A stretch of DNA of 18,436 bases from Bacillota bacterium (GTDB lineage: Bacteria > Bacillota > Clostridia > Lachnospirales > Lachnospiraceae), in contig JAEWMZ010000112.1 of NCBI GenBank assembly GCA_023392995.1, positions 1 through 18,436 of the forward strand, written 5' to 3'. Of this stretch, positions 8,126-14,613 are shown piece after piece. Each line of letters starts with the position of its first letter. The first letter of the stretch is position 1. The notes under the pieces were generated by a model. It saw only the letters and a program-made list of their open reading frames with translations, did not search any database and had not been told where the DNA came from. The position numbers and the translations under genes are program-made.

Positions 8126-8554
8126 CTAAATAAAATTATCAGGTTCCATAGAAGCCAGTTTTTTCATAATCCGAATAAATTCCAGCGAATCTTCTTCTCC
8201 CAGATGCTCGAGCATATGGATTACCATGCTCATTATCATTCGATACTGTTTATGAGCTTGTTCTTTTCCTGATTCCGTTATTTCAATTAAAATTCGTCTG
8301 CGATCCTCTGCATCAATTCTCCGAACTATCATCCCCTTTGCCTCGAGACTATTAAGCGCTGCCGCTACCCTGGCTGACGTAATTCCCATCTCATTACTGA
8401 TGTCGCTTGGAATTACCTTTCCGTCATTTCGCGAGATAAAAAAGAGTACAAAATTTTCTCCATGCATGGAATCATTAATTTGCTTATGGGAATGCCGTTT
8501 GCGCATCTGATACATGGTTTCCATATAGGTCAATGCCATACGTTCATAATCCAA
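8126..8554 (-). CDS. MarR family transcriptional regulator
   Basis: Winged-helix DNA-binding repressor of 142 residues, a usual MarR length. The recognition region is VIPSDISNEMGITSARVAAALNSLEAKGMI (about 47-76), followed by the wing VRRIDAEDRRRILIEITESGKE with the conserved D-x-R-R. The flanking helices should form the dimer interface. The start is TTG at 8554, supported by AAGGTG at suitable spacing and by the family N-terminus; ATG five codons on is possible. It is the first gene of the operon with the two exporter subunits, a common arrangement in which the repressor responds to the exported compound. Its promoter is perfect consensus and overlaps a CTAACA/TGTTAG inverted repeat, which predicts autoregulation (inference). 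Confidence 0.93.
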   Translation of the reverse strand: MDYERMALTYMETMYQMRKRHSHKQINDSMHGENFVLFFISRNDGKVIPSDISNEMGITSARVAAALNSLEAKGMIVRRIDAEDRRRILIEITESGKEQAHKQYRMIMSMVIHMLEHLGEEDSLEFIRIMKKLASMEPDNFI

Positions 8555-8581
8555 ATTATCACCTTCTTATCAATTAATTAT

Positions 8582-8622
8582 CTAACACTGTTTATTATAT
8601 ATATTGTTAGTTACTTTGTCAA
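8582..8622 (-). promoter_or_regulatory. Consensus promoter with overlapping inverted repeat (MarR operator)
   Basis: On the minus strand: -35 TTGACA (8617-8622), 17-base spacer, -10 TATAAT (8594-8599), a perfect match to the vegetative sigma consensus. CTAACA (8605-8610 on the minus strand) and TGTTAG (8582-8587) form a 6-bp inverted repeat with its arms on either side of the -10 box. Bound protein there would block RNA polymerase. Confidence 0.8.
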
Positions 8623-8740
8623 TAATTATTTTTTACTTTTATATTAATCTAAAATGTTATCTCAATCCTTACCTCCATCCTCCGCCTTATTCCTATATTA
8701 AATTTCATGGATTCTGACAGATGTTTCACTACTGGACTAA

Positions 8741-8773
8741 AGTGGCTCTACCTAATAGAACAGTAGAGCCACT
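8741..8773 (-). terminator. Terminator-like hairpin after the SRPBCC gene
   Basis: Perfect 11-bp stem (AGTGGCTCTAC 8741-8751 with GTAGAGCCACT 8763-8773), 11-base loop, 25 bp after the SRPBCC stop. On the minus strand only TT follows, so the T-run is poor. The stem shares GGCTCTAC with the terminator at 4371-4405. Confidence 0.65.
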
Positions 8774-8798
8774 TATGCTTCGCTTAATAAAACAAAAA

Positions 8799-9230
8799 TT
8801 ATTTTTCACATACTTGCTTCAGTTTTTTATTCATCGCTTCAAATCCAGCTTTCGTACCTTGGTCTAACGATTTTTTTAATAAGGGTACTAGAACACCGTT
8901 AAAATTCTCTCTCTGAATGAACGTTGTCGTTCCATCTCGATTATCCTTTAACTCCAATATATGCTCTCCATCGAATAAACCCGGGAAAATGGTATGACCT
9001 AACCAGCGCAGCTCCTTGTCTTTTTGAAATCTCAAAACCATTGGTTTAAATATCATTCCTTTTGAACCTGGCGGAACCATCTTTACCTCGATCTGTGCCC
9101 CTTCCTCCGGCTGTCCTTTTATATAGACCATAAATGGATTCCAGCCAGGATAAGCATTAAAATCCGTTAAAACTTCCCACACTTTAGTTACGGATGCATT
9201 TATTATTATCTCAGTTCTTATTTCCTTCAT
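8799..9230 (-). CDS. SRPBCC (START/polyketide cyclase-like) family protein
   Basis: Cytosolic protein of 143 residues with the helix-grip fold for binding hydrophobic ligands. The opening MKEIRTEIIINASVTKVWEVLTDFNAYPGWNPFM is the family hallmark. It continues with the beta-strand block (GAQIEVKMVPPGSKG, MVLRFQKDKELRWLGHTIFPGLFDGEHILEL, TTTFIQRENFNGVLVPLL) and ends in the long C-terminal helix GTKAGFEAMNKKLKQVCEK. The start has AGGAGG 7-8 bases upstream. The gene lies 98 bp after a TetR regulator on the same strand, with no promoter seen between, so the two are probably co-transcribed. Ligand and reaction are not known; catalysis is not certain in this family. Confidence 0.88.
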   Translation of the reverse strand: MKEIRTEIIINASVTKVWEVLTDFNAYPGWNPFMVYIKGQPEEGAQIEVKMVPPGSKGMIFKPMVLRFQKDKELRWLGHTIFPGLFDGEHILELKDNRDGTTTFIQRENFNGVLVPLLKKSLDQGTKAGFEAMNKKLKQVCEK

Positions 9231-9328
9231 GTATATTTCCTCCTTCTATACTCAAGCTGCTGCACCACTTGTAAGAAAAATGGCAAACTCATGAGCAATC
9301 AAATCAGCCAAGAATCCTTGCTTCTTTA

Positions 9329-9919
9329 TTAATGTGCCTCTGTCTGTAGCCCTTTTAATATAAATCCCATTAGCTCACTTGCAATAGTTTCAACATCTTC
9401 CGGTTTATCATATATGCGTTCTTGAAAATAAATATTATGCCGTGGAAAAATTGCAACTGACATCGTAAAGGCAAAAGCATTCTCAATATTTTTAAAGTAA
9501 AACAGCCCCTGTCTTTTGCCTTCCTCCAACAACCACTTCACTCTTGTCCAAACCGGCAACAACAAATCTTTAATTTTATCCGCTCGACCACTATTTAGTA
9601 TAATTTCATGATGAAGTATGCTGACTAATTCCGGTTCAATAAATCTTAGTTTTATAATATGAATTAAAGTAGATTTCAGCTCTTGCGTTAAGTCCAGGTT
9701 CTCATTCGCTGGAACCTTCTGAACAAATTCATCCATGAAGTGATCAAATAGTGCAAATAATACATTTTCTTTTCCACCAAAATGGTAGGATATTAATGAA
9801 ATATTAACTCCAGCCTCATTTACGATTTCCCTCGTAGTTGTACCTTCAAAGCCCTTTTTGGCAAATAGCTTTTTTGCCACTTTTAATATCTTATCTTTTG
9901 TTTCAATCGAATTGTCCAT
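9329..9919 (-). CDS. TetR family transcriptional regulator
   Basis: 196-residue one-component repressor. The N-terminal helix-turn-helix spans about residues 7-53: KDKILKVAKKLFAKKGFEG, TTTREIVNEAGVNISLISYHFGGKENVLFALF, with the typical Y-H-F ending of the recognition helix. The C-terminal helical domain (about 55-196) should bind the inducer and dimerise. The start is ATG 9919 with GAGAGGTG upstream. Directly before it is a perfect consensus promoter whose -10 box abuts a short inverted repeat, suggesting negative autoregulation. The downstream SRPBCC gene is the likely co-regulated partner. The inducer is unknown. Confidence 0.92.
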   Translation of the reverse strand: MDNSIETKDKILKVAKKLFAKKGFEGTTTREIVNEAGVNISLISYHFGGKENVLFALFDHFMDEFVQKVPANENLDLTQELKSTLIHIIKLRFIEPELVSILHHEIILNSGRADKIKDLLLPVWTRVKWLLEEGKRQGLFYFKNIENAFAFTMSVAIFPRHNIYFQERIYDKPEDVETIASELMGFILKGLQTEAH

Positions 9920-9933
9920 TCACATCACCTCTC

Positions 9934-9979
9934 AATCAATCGTTTGATTAATTATAGGGTAAAAATAAAAGCATGTCAA
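9934..9979 (-). promoter_or_regulatory. Consensus promoter and probable TetR operator
   Basis: On the minus strand: -35 TTGACA (9974-9979), 17-base spacer, -10 TATAAT (9951-9956). Immediately after the -10 is AATCAA-ACGA-TTGATT (9934-9949), a perfect 6-bp inverted repeat with a 4-base centre, where the transcript should start. This is a standard place for a TetR-family operator; assignment to the adjacent regulator is inferred. Confidence 0.78.
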
Positions 9980-10197
9980 TAGCCATCACTCCACATTAGC
10001 TTAACCAATATATGGTTACTATATCTACTTGGACAAAAAAGCCGCTTTTCCTGCAACAGTGTCTGGAAAGTCTCCTATATCAATCTATTGTTCCAATGTT
10101 TTCAATTGTTTTGACGGTTTTTCTTCTTGTTATTGATTGTTTCTTGCATGCAAAATTGACATAGTTCTCATATTAACAGAGCGATATGGTATAAAAA
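9980..10197. other. Gene-free stretch upstream of the TetR gene
   Basis: AT-rich sequence with no ORF that I can support. It holds a TTGACA on the plus strand (10157-10162) without a well-spaced -10, and a weak 5-bp hairpin near 10036-10050. I see nothing else. Confidence 0.5.
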
Positions 10198-10250
10198 AGC
10201 CATGAAATTCAGCCAAAGCTAGGGTCTAGCCTTTTAGCCGTTTCATGGCT
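10198..10250 (-). terminator. Rho-independent terminator of the SnoaL-like gene
   Basis: Outer 10-bp perfect stem (AGCCATGAAA 10198-10207 with TTTCATGGCT 10241-10250), with an inner hairpin built on GGCTAG/CTAGC-type pairing. On the minus strand it is followed by TTTTTTA. It starts 9 bp after the gene's stop codon. Confidence 0.85.
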
Positions 10251-10259
10251 ATATCATAA

Positions 10260-10604
10260 TTAATCAGCTACTTCAATATACAATTTCTTGATTTTTTCTT
10301 GATTTAAAATAAAGTGAAAATCAAGTGGAATTGGACTACCCTCAAAATTACCGGATATCGTGGCAGTGACAATTATTTCTCCGTTTCTTTCTACACAGTT
10401 GGTAATTTCCGTCTTAACATTGGCATCACGGTTTGCTTTCATAATATGTCCGCTTATTGTCCCAGAGCCGCGATAGTCCTCTCCCTCGTCAACTAAAATA
10501 GCATCCTCTGCAAAACAACTGGAAAGCAGCTCTTCATCATAAATCTCCGAGGCATGATAAAAGTTAGCAATCGGCTGAGATAACAAAACTTTCTTATTCA
10601 TCAT
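10260..10604 (-). CDS. SnoaL/NTF2-like small protein
   Basis: Cytosolic protein of 114 residues of the NTF2-like (SnoaL/ketosteroid isomerase) superfamily, a cone-shaped alpha-beta fold with a ligand pocket. The pattern is ANFYHASEIYDEELLSSCFAEDAILVDEGEDYRGSGTISGHIMK (helix, short helix, strand), followed by strands around VKTEITNCVERNGEIIVTATISGNFEGSPIPLDFHFILNQEKIKKLYIE. Members range from isomerases and hydrolases to non-enzymatic binders, so no reaction can be given. The start is the ATG-ATG pair at 10604/10601; AAGGAG lies 9 bases upstream of the first. An upstream in-frame extension from 10685 is rejected because it lacks such a site and runs through an inverted repeat. Confidence 0.82.
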   Translation of the reverse strand: MMNKKVLLSQPIANFYHASEIYDEELLSSCFAEDAILVDEGEDYRGSGTISGHIMKANRDANVKTEITNCVERNGEIIVTATISGNFEGSPIPLDFHFILNQEKIKKLYIEVAD

Positions 10605-10659
10605 AATTATTTTCTCCTTTCTATTATTCGAACAACACCACTGTTCATGGTACATACTA

Positions 10660-10709
10660 CTATAACAAAGATAACCTGACAGCATCGTGTCAGGTTATCT
10701 TTGTTATAG
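10660..10709. repeat. Perfect 22-bp inverted repeat between csbD-like and SnoaL-like genes
   Basis: Arms at 10660-10681 and 10688-10709 are exact reverse complements over 22 bases with a 6-base loop (GCATCG). It lies 31 bp after the CsbD stop codon. It probably ends csbD-like transcription, but neither side has a T-run, so it is not a standard intrinsic terminator. Confidence 0.85.
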
Positions 10710-10739
10710 TTTAAAATTTCAAGTTGATTTTCTACGTCT

Positions 10740-10958
10740 TTAGTGTTCTCTTTTATCCATTTTGTCAATGAATTCATTTACTTTTCCGGAGGCTTTTTCC
10801 TTTAGTGATTCTCCTAATTCAGAAGCTGCACCTGATAGTTCGCCTCGCTTTTTTTGAAGCTTTCCTTTTAGCTCAAGCTGCTCTGAGCCTATCATTTGTC
10901 CCGCACCTTCTTTTATGCTACCGGTTACTTTATCCAGCTTGTCATTTACATATTTCAT
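10740..10958 (-). CDS. CsbD-like stress protein
   Basis: Small, very hydrophilic protein of 72 residues, cytosolic, of the CsbD family (general stress proteins such as B. subtilis CsbD and E. coli YjbJ; biochemical role unknown). The pattern DKLDKVTGSIKEGAGQMIGSEQLELKGKLQKKRGEL is the family core, followed by a Lys/Glu-rich helical tail GESLKEKASGKVNEFIDKMDKREH. AAGGAG is placed 7 bases before the ATG. In Bacillus such genes belong to the sigma-B regulon; I see no sigma-B consensus here. The gene is flanked downstream by the perfect inverted repeat at 10660-10709. Confidence 0.87.
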   Translation of the reverse strand: MKYVNDKLDKVTGSIKEGAGQMIGSEQLELKGKLQKKRGELSGAASELGESLKEKASGKVNEFIDKMDKREH

Positions 10959-11161
10959 ATAGAATCTCCTTGATTAAATTGGTAGATGATAAAATCAAAT
11001 TAGTAGTAAAATTTGACTTTATAGTAATTGACTCATTTTCATAATATCAATATATAATTATCTATTTTTTTAATCATTTTTATTCAATTGATAGCAAATT
11101 TCCAAGCCAAAATATTCCTTTCTCCCCTTCTTCCAACTTTTTAGTGCTACAGCTCCTTCTC

Positions 11162-12679
11162 TTAATCCACAGGAAATTCTTTATATATATCTAATAAAGC
11201 ATAATAACTTTTATCGAATATGGGTTTTATCCGGTTATATTTTTCACTGTTTTCCGGACAATAGTCAAAGGTATCTTTCACAGACAAAAATCGGTTCACC
11301 TGTGAGAAATCCGCATAAATGCCAATCCCAACACCGGCGATGACAGCAGCTGCAATGGAAGTGGCTTCTTCTGTATAATCCGGTCTGTGCAGTGTTACCT
11401 TTAACACATCCGCCATAATCTGGGCAATGGTTTCACTTTTGGCTCCGCCACCGGTAAAAATCATTTTATCTACATGAAGATATTGGTGGTAGGCCTTAAA
11501 TATCAGCTCCAAGTTCATAGCCACACCTTCAATCACAGCCCTTATGTAATCCGCTTTTGTATGCTTCATCTTAATTCCGAGGAAGCTTCCAAAGGTATGA
11601 GGATTCCATCTTGGACTCCTCTCGCCTAAAAGATAGGGGAGAAAAATAAGTCCCTTACTGCCCGCCGGTGAGCTTTGAATCAACTTATTCATGATTTCAT
11701 AAGGATCTTCTCCACGTTCGACTGCGCTTTCTGTCTCCTCCTTGCAAAGCGCCTTCCTGATGTAGGAATAGGAACTGCCTGCGGCCTGCATGGCTCCGCA
11801 GGGCATATATTTTCCCGGAATTACATGGGCAAAGCAAAACAATATCTTTTCGTTGTCAAGAAACATTTCATCTGTCGTTCCACCGATCCATGCTGAAGTA
11901 CCAAAGGTCATAAATAGTTCATTTTCATGGATACATCCGGCACCAACGGCTGAGCAAGGGCCATCACCACCCCCGATCACAACCTGGACTGATTGAGGCA
12001 GCCCTAAAAGCCTGGAAGCCTCTGGCGTTAAAGCTCCGGCAATCTCTGTAGAACCATATACGGGTGGAAATAGCTTTGTTTCCACTCCTGCCGTAGCAAG
12101 TAGCTCCTTAGACCACTCAAGTGCTTTTAAGTCAAAGGCCTGAGTCCCTGAAGCATCCGAATAATCCGTAACAAATTTACCTGTCATTTTGTATATGATG
12201 TAGTCCTTGGCTTGAAGCATGTATTTGGCCTTCTGATAGTTTTCCGCTTCATTCTCCTTTAGCCACATTAGTTTCTCCAGACTATAAGATGCACTGACAC
12301 GATGACCCGTAATTTGATATATTTTTTCTGCCCCCAGCTGTTGCTCCAGATAATCCCGCTGCTTCTCAGCCCGCTGGTCTGCCCAGATCATCGCGGGGCG
12401 AATCACCTCTCCCTTTTCATCCACAATAACACAACCCTGCATCTGACCCGAAAATGAAATCCCAAGTACCTGGGACGGTTCGATCCCTTCCATAATTTTT
12501 CTTGTAGAATGAATTACCGCTTGCCACCAGTCCAGGGGATTTTGTTCTGCATAGTTCCCGTTAAAAAAATGAGTCTCATAGGAAGCAGTAAAGCTATTTA
12601 TCAGCTTTCCATCCGTGCGAAAAAGAGTTGCTTTATTTCCCGAGGTACCCAGGTCGTGCGCAATCAAATATTTATCCAT
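11162..12679 (-). CDS. FGGY family carbohydrate kinase (xylulokinase-like)
   Basis: ATP-dependent sugar kinase, 505 residues, the usual FGGY length, two actin-like domains. The N-terminus has the phosphate-binding motif IAHDLGTSGNKATLF; FSGQMQGCVIVDEKGEVIRPAMIWADQRA is the substrate side; IGGGDGPCSAVGAG carries the probable catalytic Asp; GSFLGIKMKHTKADYIRAVIEGVAMNLELI and FTGGGAKSETIAQIMADV are the C-terminal nucleotide-binding signatures. In E. coli XylB the substrate motif is GQMHG; here the His is Gln, so a sugar other than D-xylulose is possible. Start 12679 is preferred: GGAGG lies 7 bases upstream, whereas ATG 12685 is too close and longer extensions add unrelated sequence. It diverges from the DeoR regulator and transaldolase-type gene, so all three probably serve one sugar or polyol pathway. 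Confidence 0.9.
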   Translation of the reverse strand: MDKYLIAHDLGTSGNKATLFRTDGKLINSFTASYETHFFNGNYAEQNPLDWWQAVIHSTRKIMEGIEPSQVLGISFSGQMQGCVIVDEKGEVIRPAMIWADQRAEKQRDYLEQQLGAEKIYQITGHRVSASYSLEKLMWLKENEAENYQKAKYMLQAKDYIIYKMTGKFVTDYSDASGTQAFDLKALEWSKELLATAGVETKLFPPVYGSTEIAGALTPEASRLLGLPQSVQVVIGGGDGPCSAVGAGCIHENELFMTFGTSAWIGGTTDEMFLDNEKILFCFAHVIPGKYMPCGAMQAAGSSYSYIRKALCKEETESAVERGEDPYEIMNKLIQSSPAGSKGLIFLPYLLGERSPRWNPHTFGSFLGIKMKHTKADYIRAVIEGVAMNLELIFKAYHQYLHVDKMIFTGGGAKSETIAQIMADVLKVTLHRPDYTEEATSIAAAVIAGVGIGIYADFSQVNRFLSVKDTFDYCPENSEKYNRIKPIFDKSYYALLDIYKEFPVD

Positions 12680-12710
12680 TGTCATTCCTCCGTTATTTAC
12701 CAACATCTTA

Positions 12711-12744
12711 TACTGTAAGATTAACATTACTGTAAGATTAACAT
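12711..12744. repeat. Tandem 17-bp direct repeat, probable operator
   Basis: TACTGTAAGATTAACAT occurs twice without gap (12711-12727 and 12728-12744). Read on the minus strand it provides a TTACAG-N17-TATAAG promoter-like pair ahead of the kinase gene. DeoR-family regulators often bind repeated sites in divergent promoters (family knowledge), so this is a good operator candidate. An AGTTTC-ATTC-GAAACT inverted repeat lies nearby at 12771-12786. Confidence 0.7.
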
Positions 12745-12770
12745 AATACATTTCATTTGTAAACATATAT

Positions 12771-12786
12771 AGTTTCATTCGAAACT
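12771..12786. promoter_or_regulatory. Inverted repeat in the divergent kinase/deoR promoter region
   Basis: AGTTTC (12771-12776) and GAAACT (12781-12786) form a perfect 6-bp inverted repeat around ATTC, 6 bases upstream of the -35 box of the DeoR gene. It may be a second regulator site. Read from the sequence only. Confidence 0.4.
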
Positions 12787-12792
12787 TCATTA

Positions 12793-12821
12793 TTGACATT
12801 ATGAAATCCACTGCTTATACT
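12793..12821 (+). promoter_or_regulatory. Promoter of the DeoR-family gene
   Basis: -35 TTGACA (12793-12798), 17-base spacer, -10 TATACT (12816-12821), about 20 bases before the TTG start. Five of six -10 positions match the vegetative consensus. Confidence 0.75.
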
Positions 12822-12841
12822 TAATTTATGGAGGTGTTATT

Positions 12842-13588
12842 TTGAACTCAAAACAAAGTGAAATTATTGCTATTGTCAGCCGCAAAGGCCGCGTCAGTGT
12901 CACCGAACTTGCACAGACCCTAGGAACATCCGAGGTAACCATAAGAAAAGAACTGTGTCAGCTTTCGGATGCTGGTATTCTCAGACGGGAGCAAGGATAT
13001 GCTTCTCTCAAAGACCCCTCTGATATTAATTATAGAATTGCAATTAACTATGCCGTCAAACAAAGAATCGCCAAAACTGCCGCTGAACATGTAACAAACG
13101 GCGAAACCATCATGGTCGAAGCCGGCTCCACTTGTGCTTTATTTGCCCAGGAGCTTGTGGCTTCCGGCAAGTTAGTTACACTGATAACCAATTCCTCCTA
13201 CTTAGCGCATTTTGTTAAGGAAAAAGGGAATGTGAATATCATCTTGCTGGGCGGTGAATTTCAAAATGCCAGCCAGGCTATGGTGGGTCCCCTTACAAAG
13301 CATTGTGCGAAGCAGTTTCGTGTTGGTAAGATATTTGTCGGTACGGACGGGTTCTCCCATGAATTAGGTTTTACAGGGGATAACCTGACCCGTTCAGAAA
13401 CCGTTCATGCTATGACACAACGAGCAGATCAAACTTTTATGCTGACTGAATCCGAAAAATTCAAACGTCCTGGAACCGTATCCTTTTTACAAACAGATGA
13501 AGTACATCATATCATCACGGATAACGAACTTGACCCTACGATACGCACCTACTTTGAAAAAAGTAAAATACAAATTACCACCGTTTAG
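12842..13588 (+). CDS. DeoR family transcriptional regulator
   Basis: 248-residue sugar-responsive repressor. The N-terminal winged helix covers about 3-57 (IIAIVSRKGRVSVTELAQTLGTSEVTIRKELCQLSDAGILRREQGYASL), with the family recognition helix SEVTIRKEL. The C-terminal sensor domain (about 75-235) has the isomerase-like fold with VEAGSTCALFAQEL, TLITNSSYLAHFV, IILLGGEFQ and IFVGTDGFSHELGFT, which bind phosphosugars in this family. The start is TTG with GGAGGTG upstream; no ATG is placed as well. It is divergent from the kinase and 99 bp upstream of the transaldolase-type gene on the same strand, so it likely represses both. A phosphorylated intermediate made by the kinase is the expected inducer (inference). 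Confidence 0.92.
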   Translation: MNSKQSEIIAIVSRKGRVSVTELAQTLGTSEVTIRKELCQLSDAGILRREQGYASLKDPSDINYRIAINYAVKQRIAKTAAEHVTNGETIMVEAGSTCALFAQELVASGKLVTLITNSSYLAHFVKEKGNVNIILLGGEFQNASQAMVGPLTKHCAKQFRVGKIFVGTDGFSHELGFTGDNLTRSETVHAMTQRADQTFMLTESEKFKRPGTVSFLQTDEVHHIITDNELDPTIRTYFEKSKIQITTV

Positions 13589-13687
13589 AATAAGCATCAT
13601 ACATTTAATGACAAAGTAAAACTTGATCAGTCACTACTATAACTGGTATTGTTTTACAGTACTAGCTTGTACAGAGAGGATATTACC

Positions 13688-14365
13688 ATGGAATATTTAT
13701 TAGATACAGCTAACTTAGAAGCGATTAAGAAATTTAATGATTACCTTCCCATCACGGGAGTCACTTCCAATCCCAGCATTCTTAAGTCGGAAGGCCGGAT
13801 TGATTTTTTTTCACATATGAAAGAGATCAGAACGATAATAGGTATGGACAAGACCCTTCATATCCAGGTTATCGCCGAGGATTTCGAAGGTATTCTCAAA
13901 GACACGGCAGCCATTCTTAAACATGTGGATGAAAAGGTGTATGTAAAAATCCCTGTCACCCTAGAAGGCATCAAGGCAATTAAGACGCTAAAAGCTCAAA
14001 ACGTCAATGTAACGGCGACTGCCATTTACACACAAAATCAGGGATTTCTTGCTATGGAAGCCGGTGCTGACTTTATTGCACCCTATTACAATCGTATGGA
14101 GAATCTGAATATTAATCCGGAAGAAATCATAGCTTCCTTTGCCGGGATGATACAAACCTACAATTATGCTACTAAGATTTTGGCTGCCAGCTTTAAAAAT
14201 ATTGGGCAGGTAAATAAGGCCTTTATTGCCGGTGCACAGACAGCTACCATGAGTCCGACCTTAATCGAAGCTGCTTTGTTCATGCCTGATATAACAAAAG
14301 CTGTCGAGGACTTTAGGGCGGACTGGATTTCAGTGAACGGAACTGTTAATATTTCTGATCTGTAA
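13688..14365 (+). CDS. Transaldolase family protein, fructose-6-phosphate aldolase type
   Basis: 225-residue TIM-barrel enzyme, the length of the short FSA/TalC/MipB branch and not of classical transaldolase (about 320). It starts MEYLLDTANLEAIKKF, continues ITGVTSNPSILKSEG (conserved T-x-N-P-S), and has VYVKIPVT with the Schiff-base Lys, NVTATAIYT and GADFIAPYYNRMEN, all family signatures. FSA-type enzymes cleave or form fructose 6-phosphate from dihydroxyacetone and glyceraldehyde 3-phosphate; some relatives act as transaldolases or on other sugars. ATG 13688 is chosen because GAGAGGA lies 7 bases upstream; an earlier start at 13649 has no such site. It follows the DeoR gene on the same strand and would act after the kinase. 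TTACAGTA at 13654-13661 resembles the core of the 17-bp repeat. A strong terminator closes it. Confidence 0.9.
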   Translation: MEYLLDTANLEAIKKFNDYLPITGVTSNPSILKSEGRIDFFSHMKEIRTIIGMDKTLHIQVIAEDFEGILKDTAAILKHVDEKVYVKIPVTLEGIKAIKTLKAQNVNVTATAIYTQNQGFLAMEAGADFIAPYYNRMENLNINPEEIIASFAGMIQTYNYATKILAASFKNIGQVNKAFIAGAQTATMSPTLIEAALFMPDITKAVEDFRADWISVNGTVNISDL

Positions 14366-14435
14366 AAAGCATTCTGCCTCAATATTTTTATAATGAATGG
14401 AATTTCATACTATCGAAACGAATCTATAAGATTCC

Positions 14436-14478
14436 AAAAAATCGAGCTGAAAAGGTCACTTTTCCAGCTCGATTTTTT
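14436..14478. terminator. Bidirectional terminator after the transaldolase-type gene
   Basis: A 14-bp perfect stem (AAAAAATCGAGCTG 14436-14449 with CAGCTCGATTTTTT 14465-14478) with an inner AAAAG/CTTTT pairing. T-runs on the 3' side of both strands allow termination in either direction, serving the plus-strand sugar genes and whatever arrives from the right. Confidence 0.9.
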
Positions 14479-14487
14479 GATAATAGC

Positions 14488-14583
14488 TTATATCTCAATA
14501 ATATTAATATGCTGAGGACGGACATGTTCGCAGTTTCCGCAAGCAATGCACTCCAAGTCTTTGCCATTTATATTGCAGGGCAG
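14488..14583 (-). pseudogene. Remnant of a 4Fe-4S (ferredoxin-like) C-terminal domain
   Basis: A 31-codon open stretch ending in a stop reads LECIACGNCEHVRPQHINI and then IEI. This resembles the CxxCGxCExxCPQH tail that closes Fe-S-containing aldo/keto reductases and related ferredoxin-like domains. The fourth motif Cys is Arg here (VRPQ for VCPQ), so the cluster could not be built normally. The frame is blocked by TAA (14584-14586) immediately upstream, and no start or longer homologous frame is visible. I read it as a decayed gene end left after a deletion. It is unrelated in sequence to the intact aldo/keto reductase at 16847. Confidence 0.55.
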
Positions 14584-14613
14584 TTATTCCATCTGTATCT
14601 GGAGAATTTTATC

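Noticed and set aside
10605..10685. N-terminal extension of the SnoaL-like protein from an upstream start
   Set aside because: It runs through the 22-bp inverted repeat, has no RBS and adds Cys-rich sequence foreign to the family; ATG 10604 has a good AAGGAG.
12680..12811. Longer N-terminus for the FGGY kinase
   Set aside because: The extra residues come from the tandem repeats and promoter region; the family begins just before the LGTSGNK motif and GGAGG is placed for ATG 12679.
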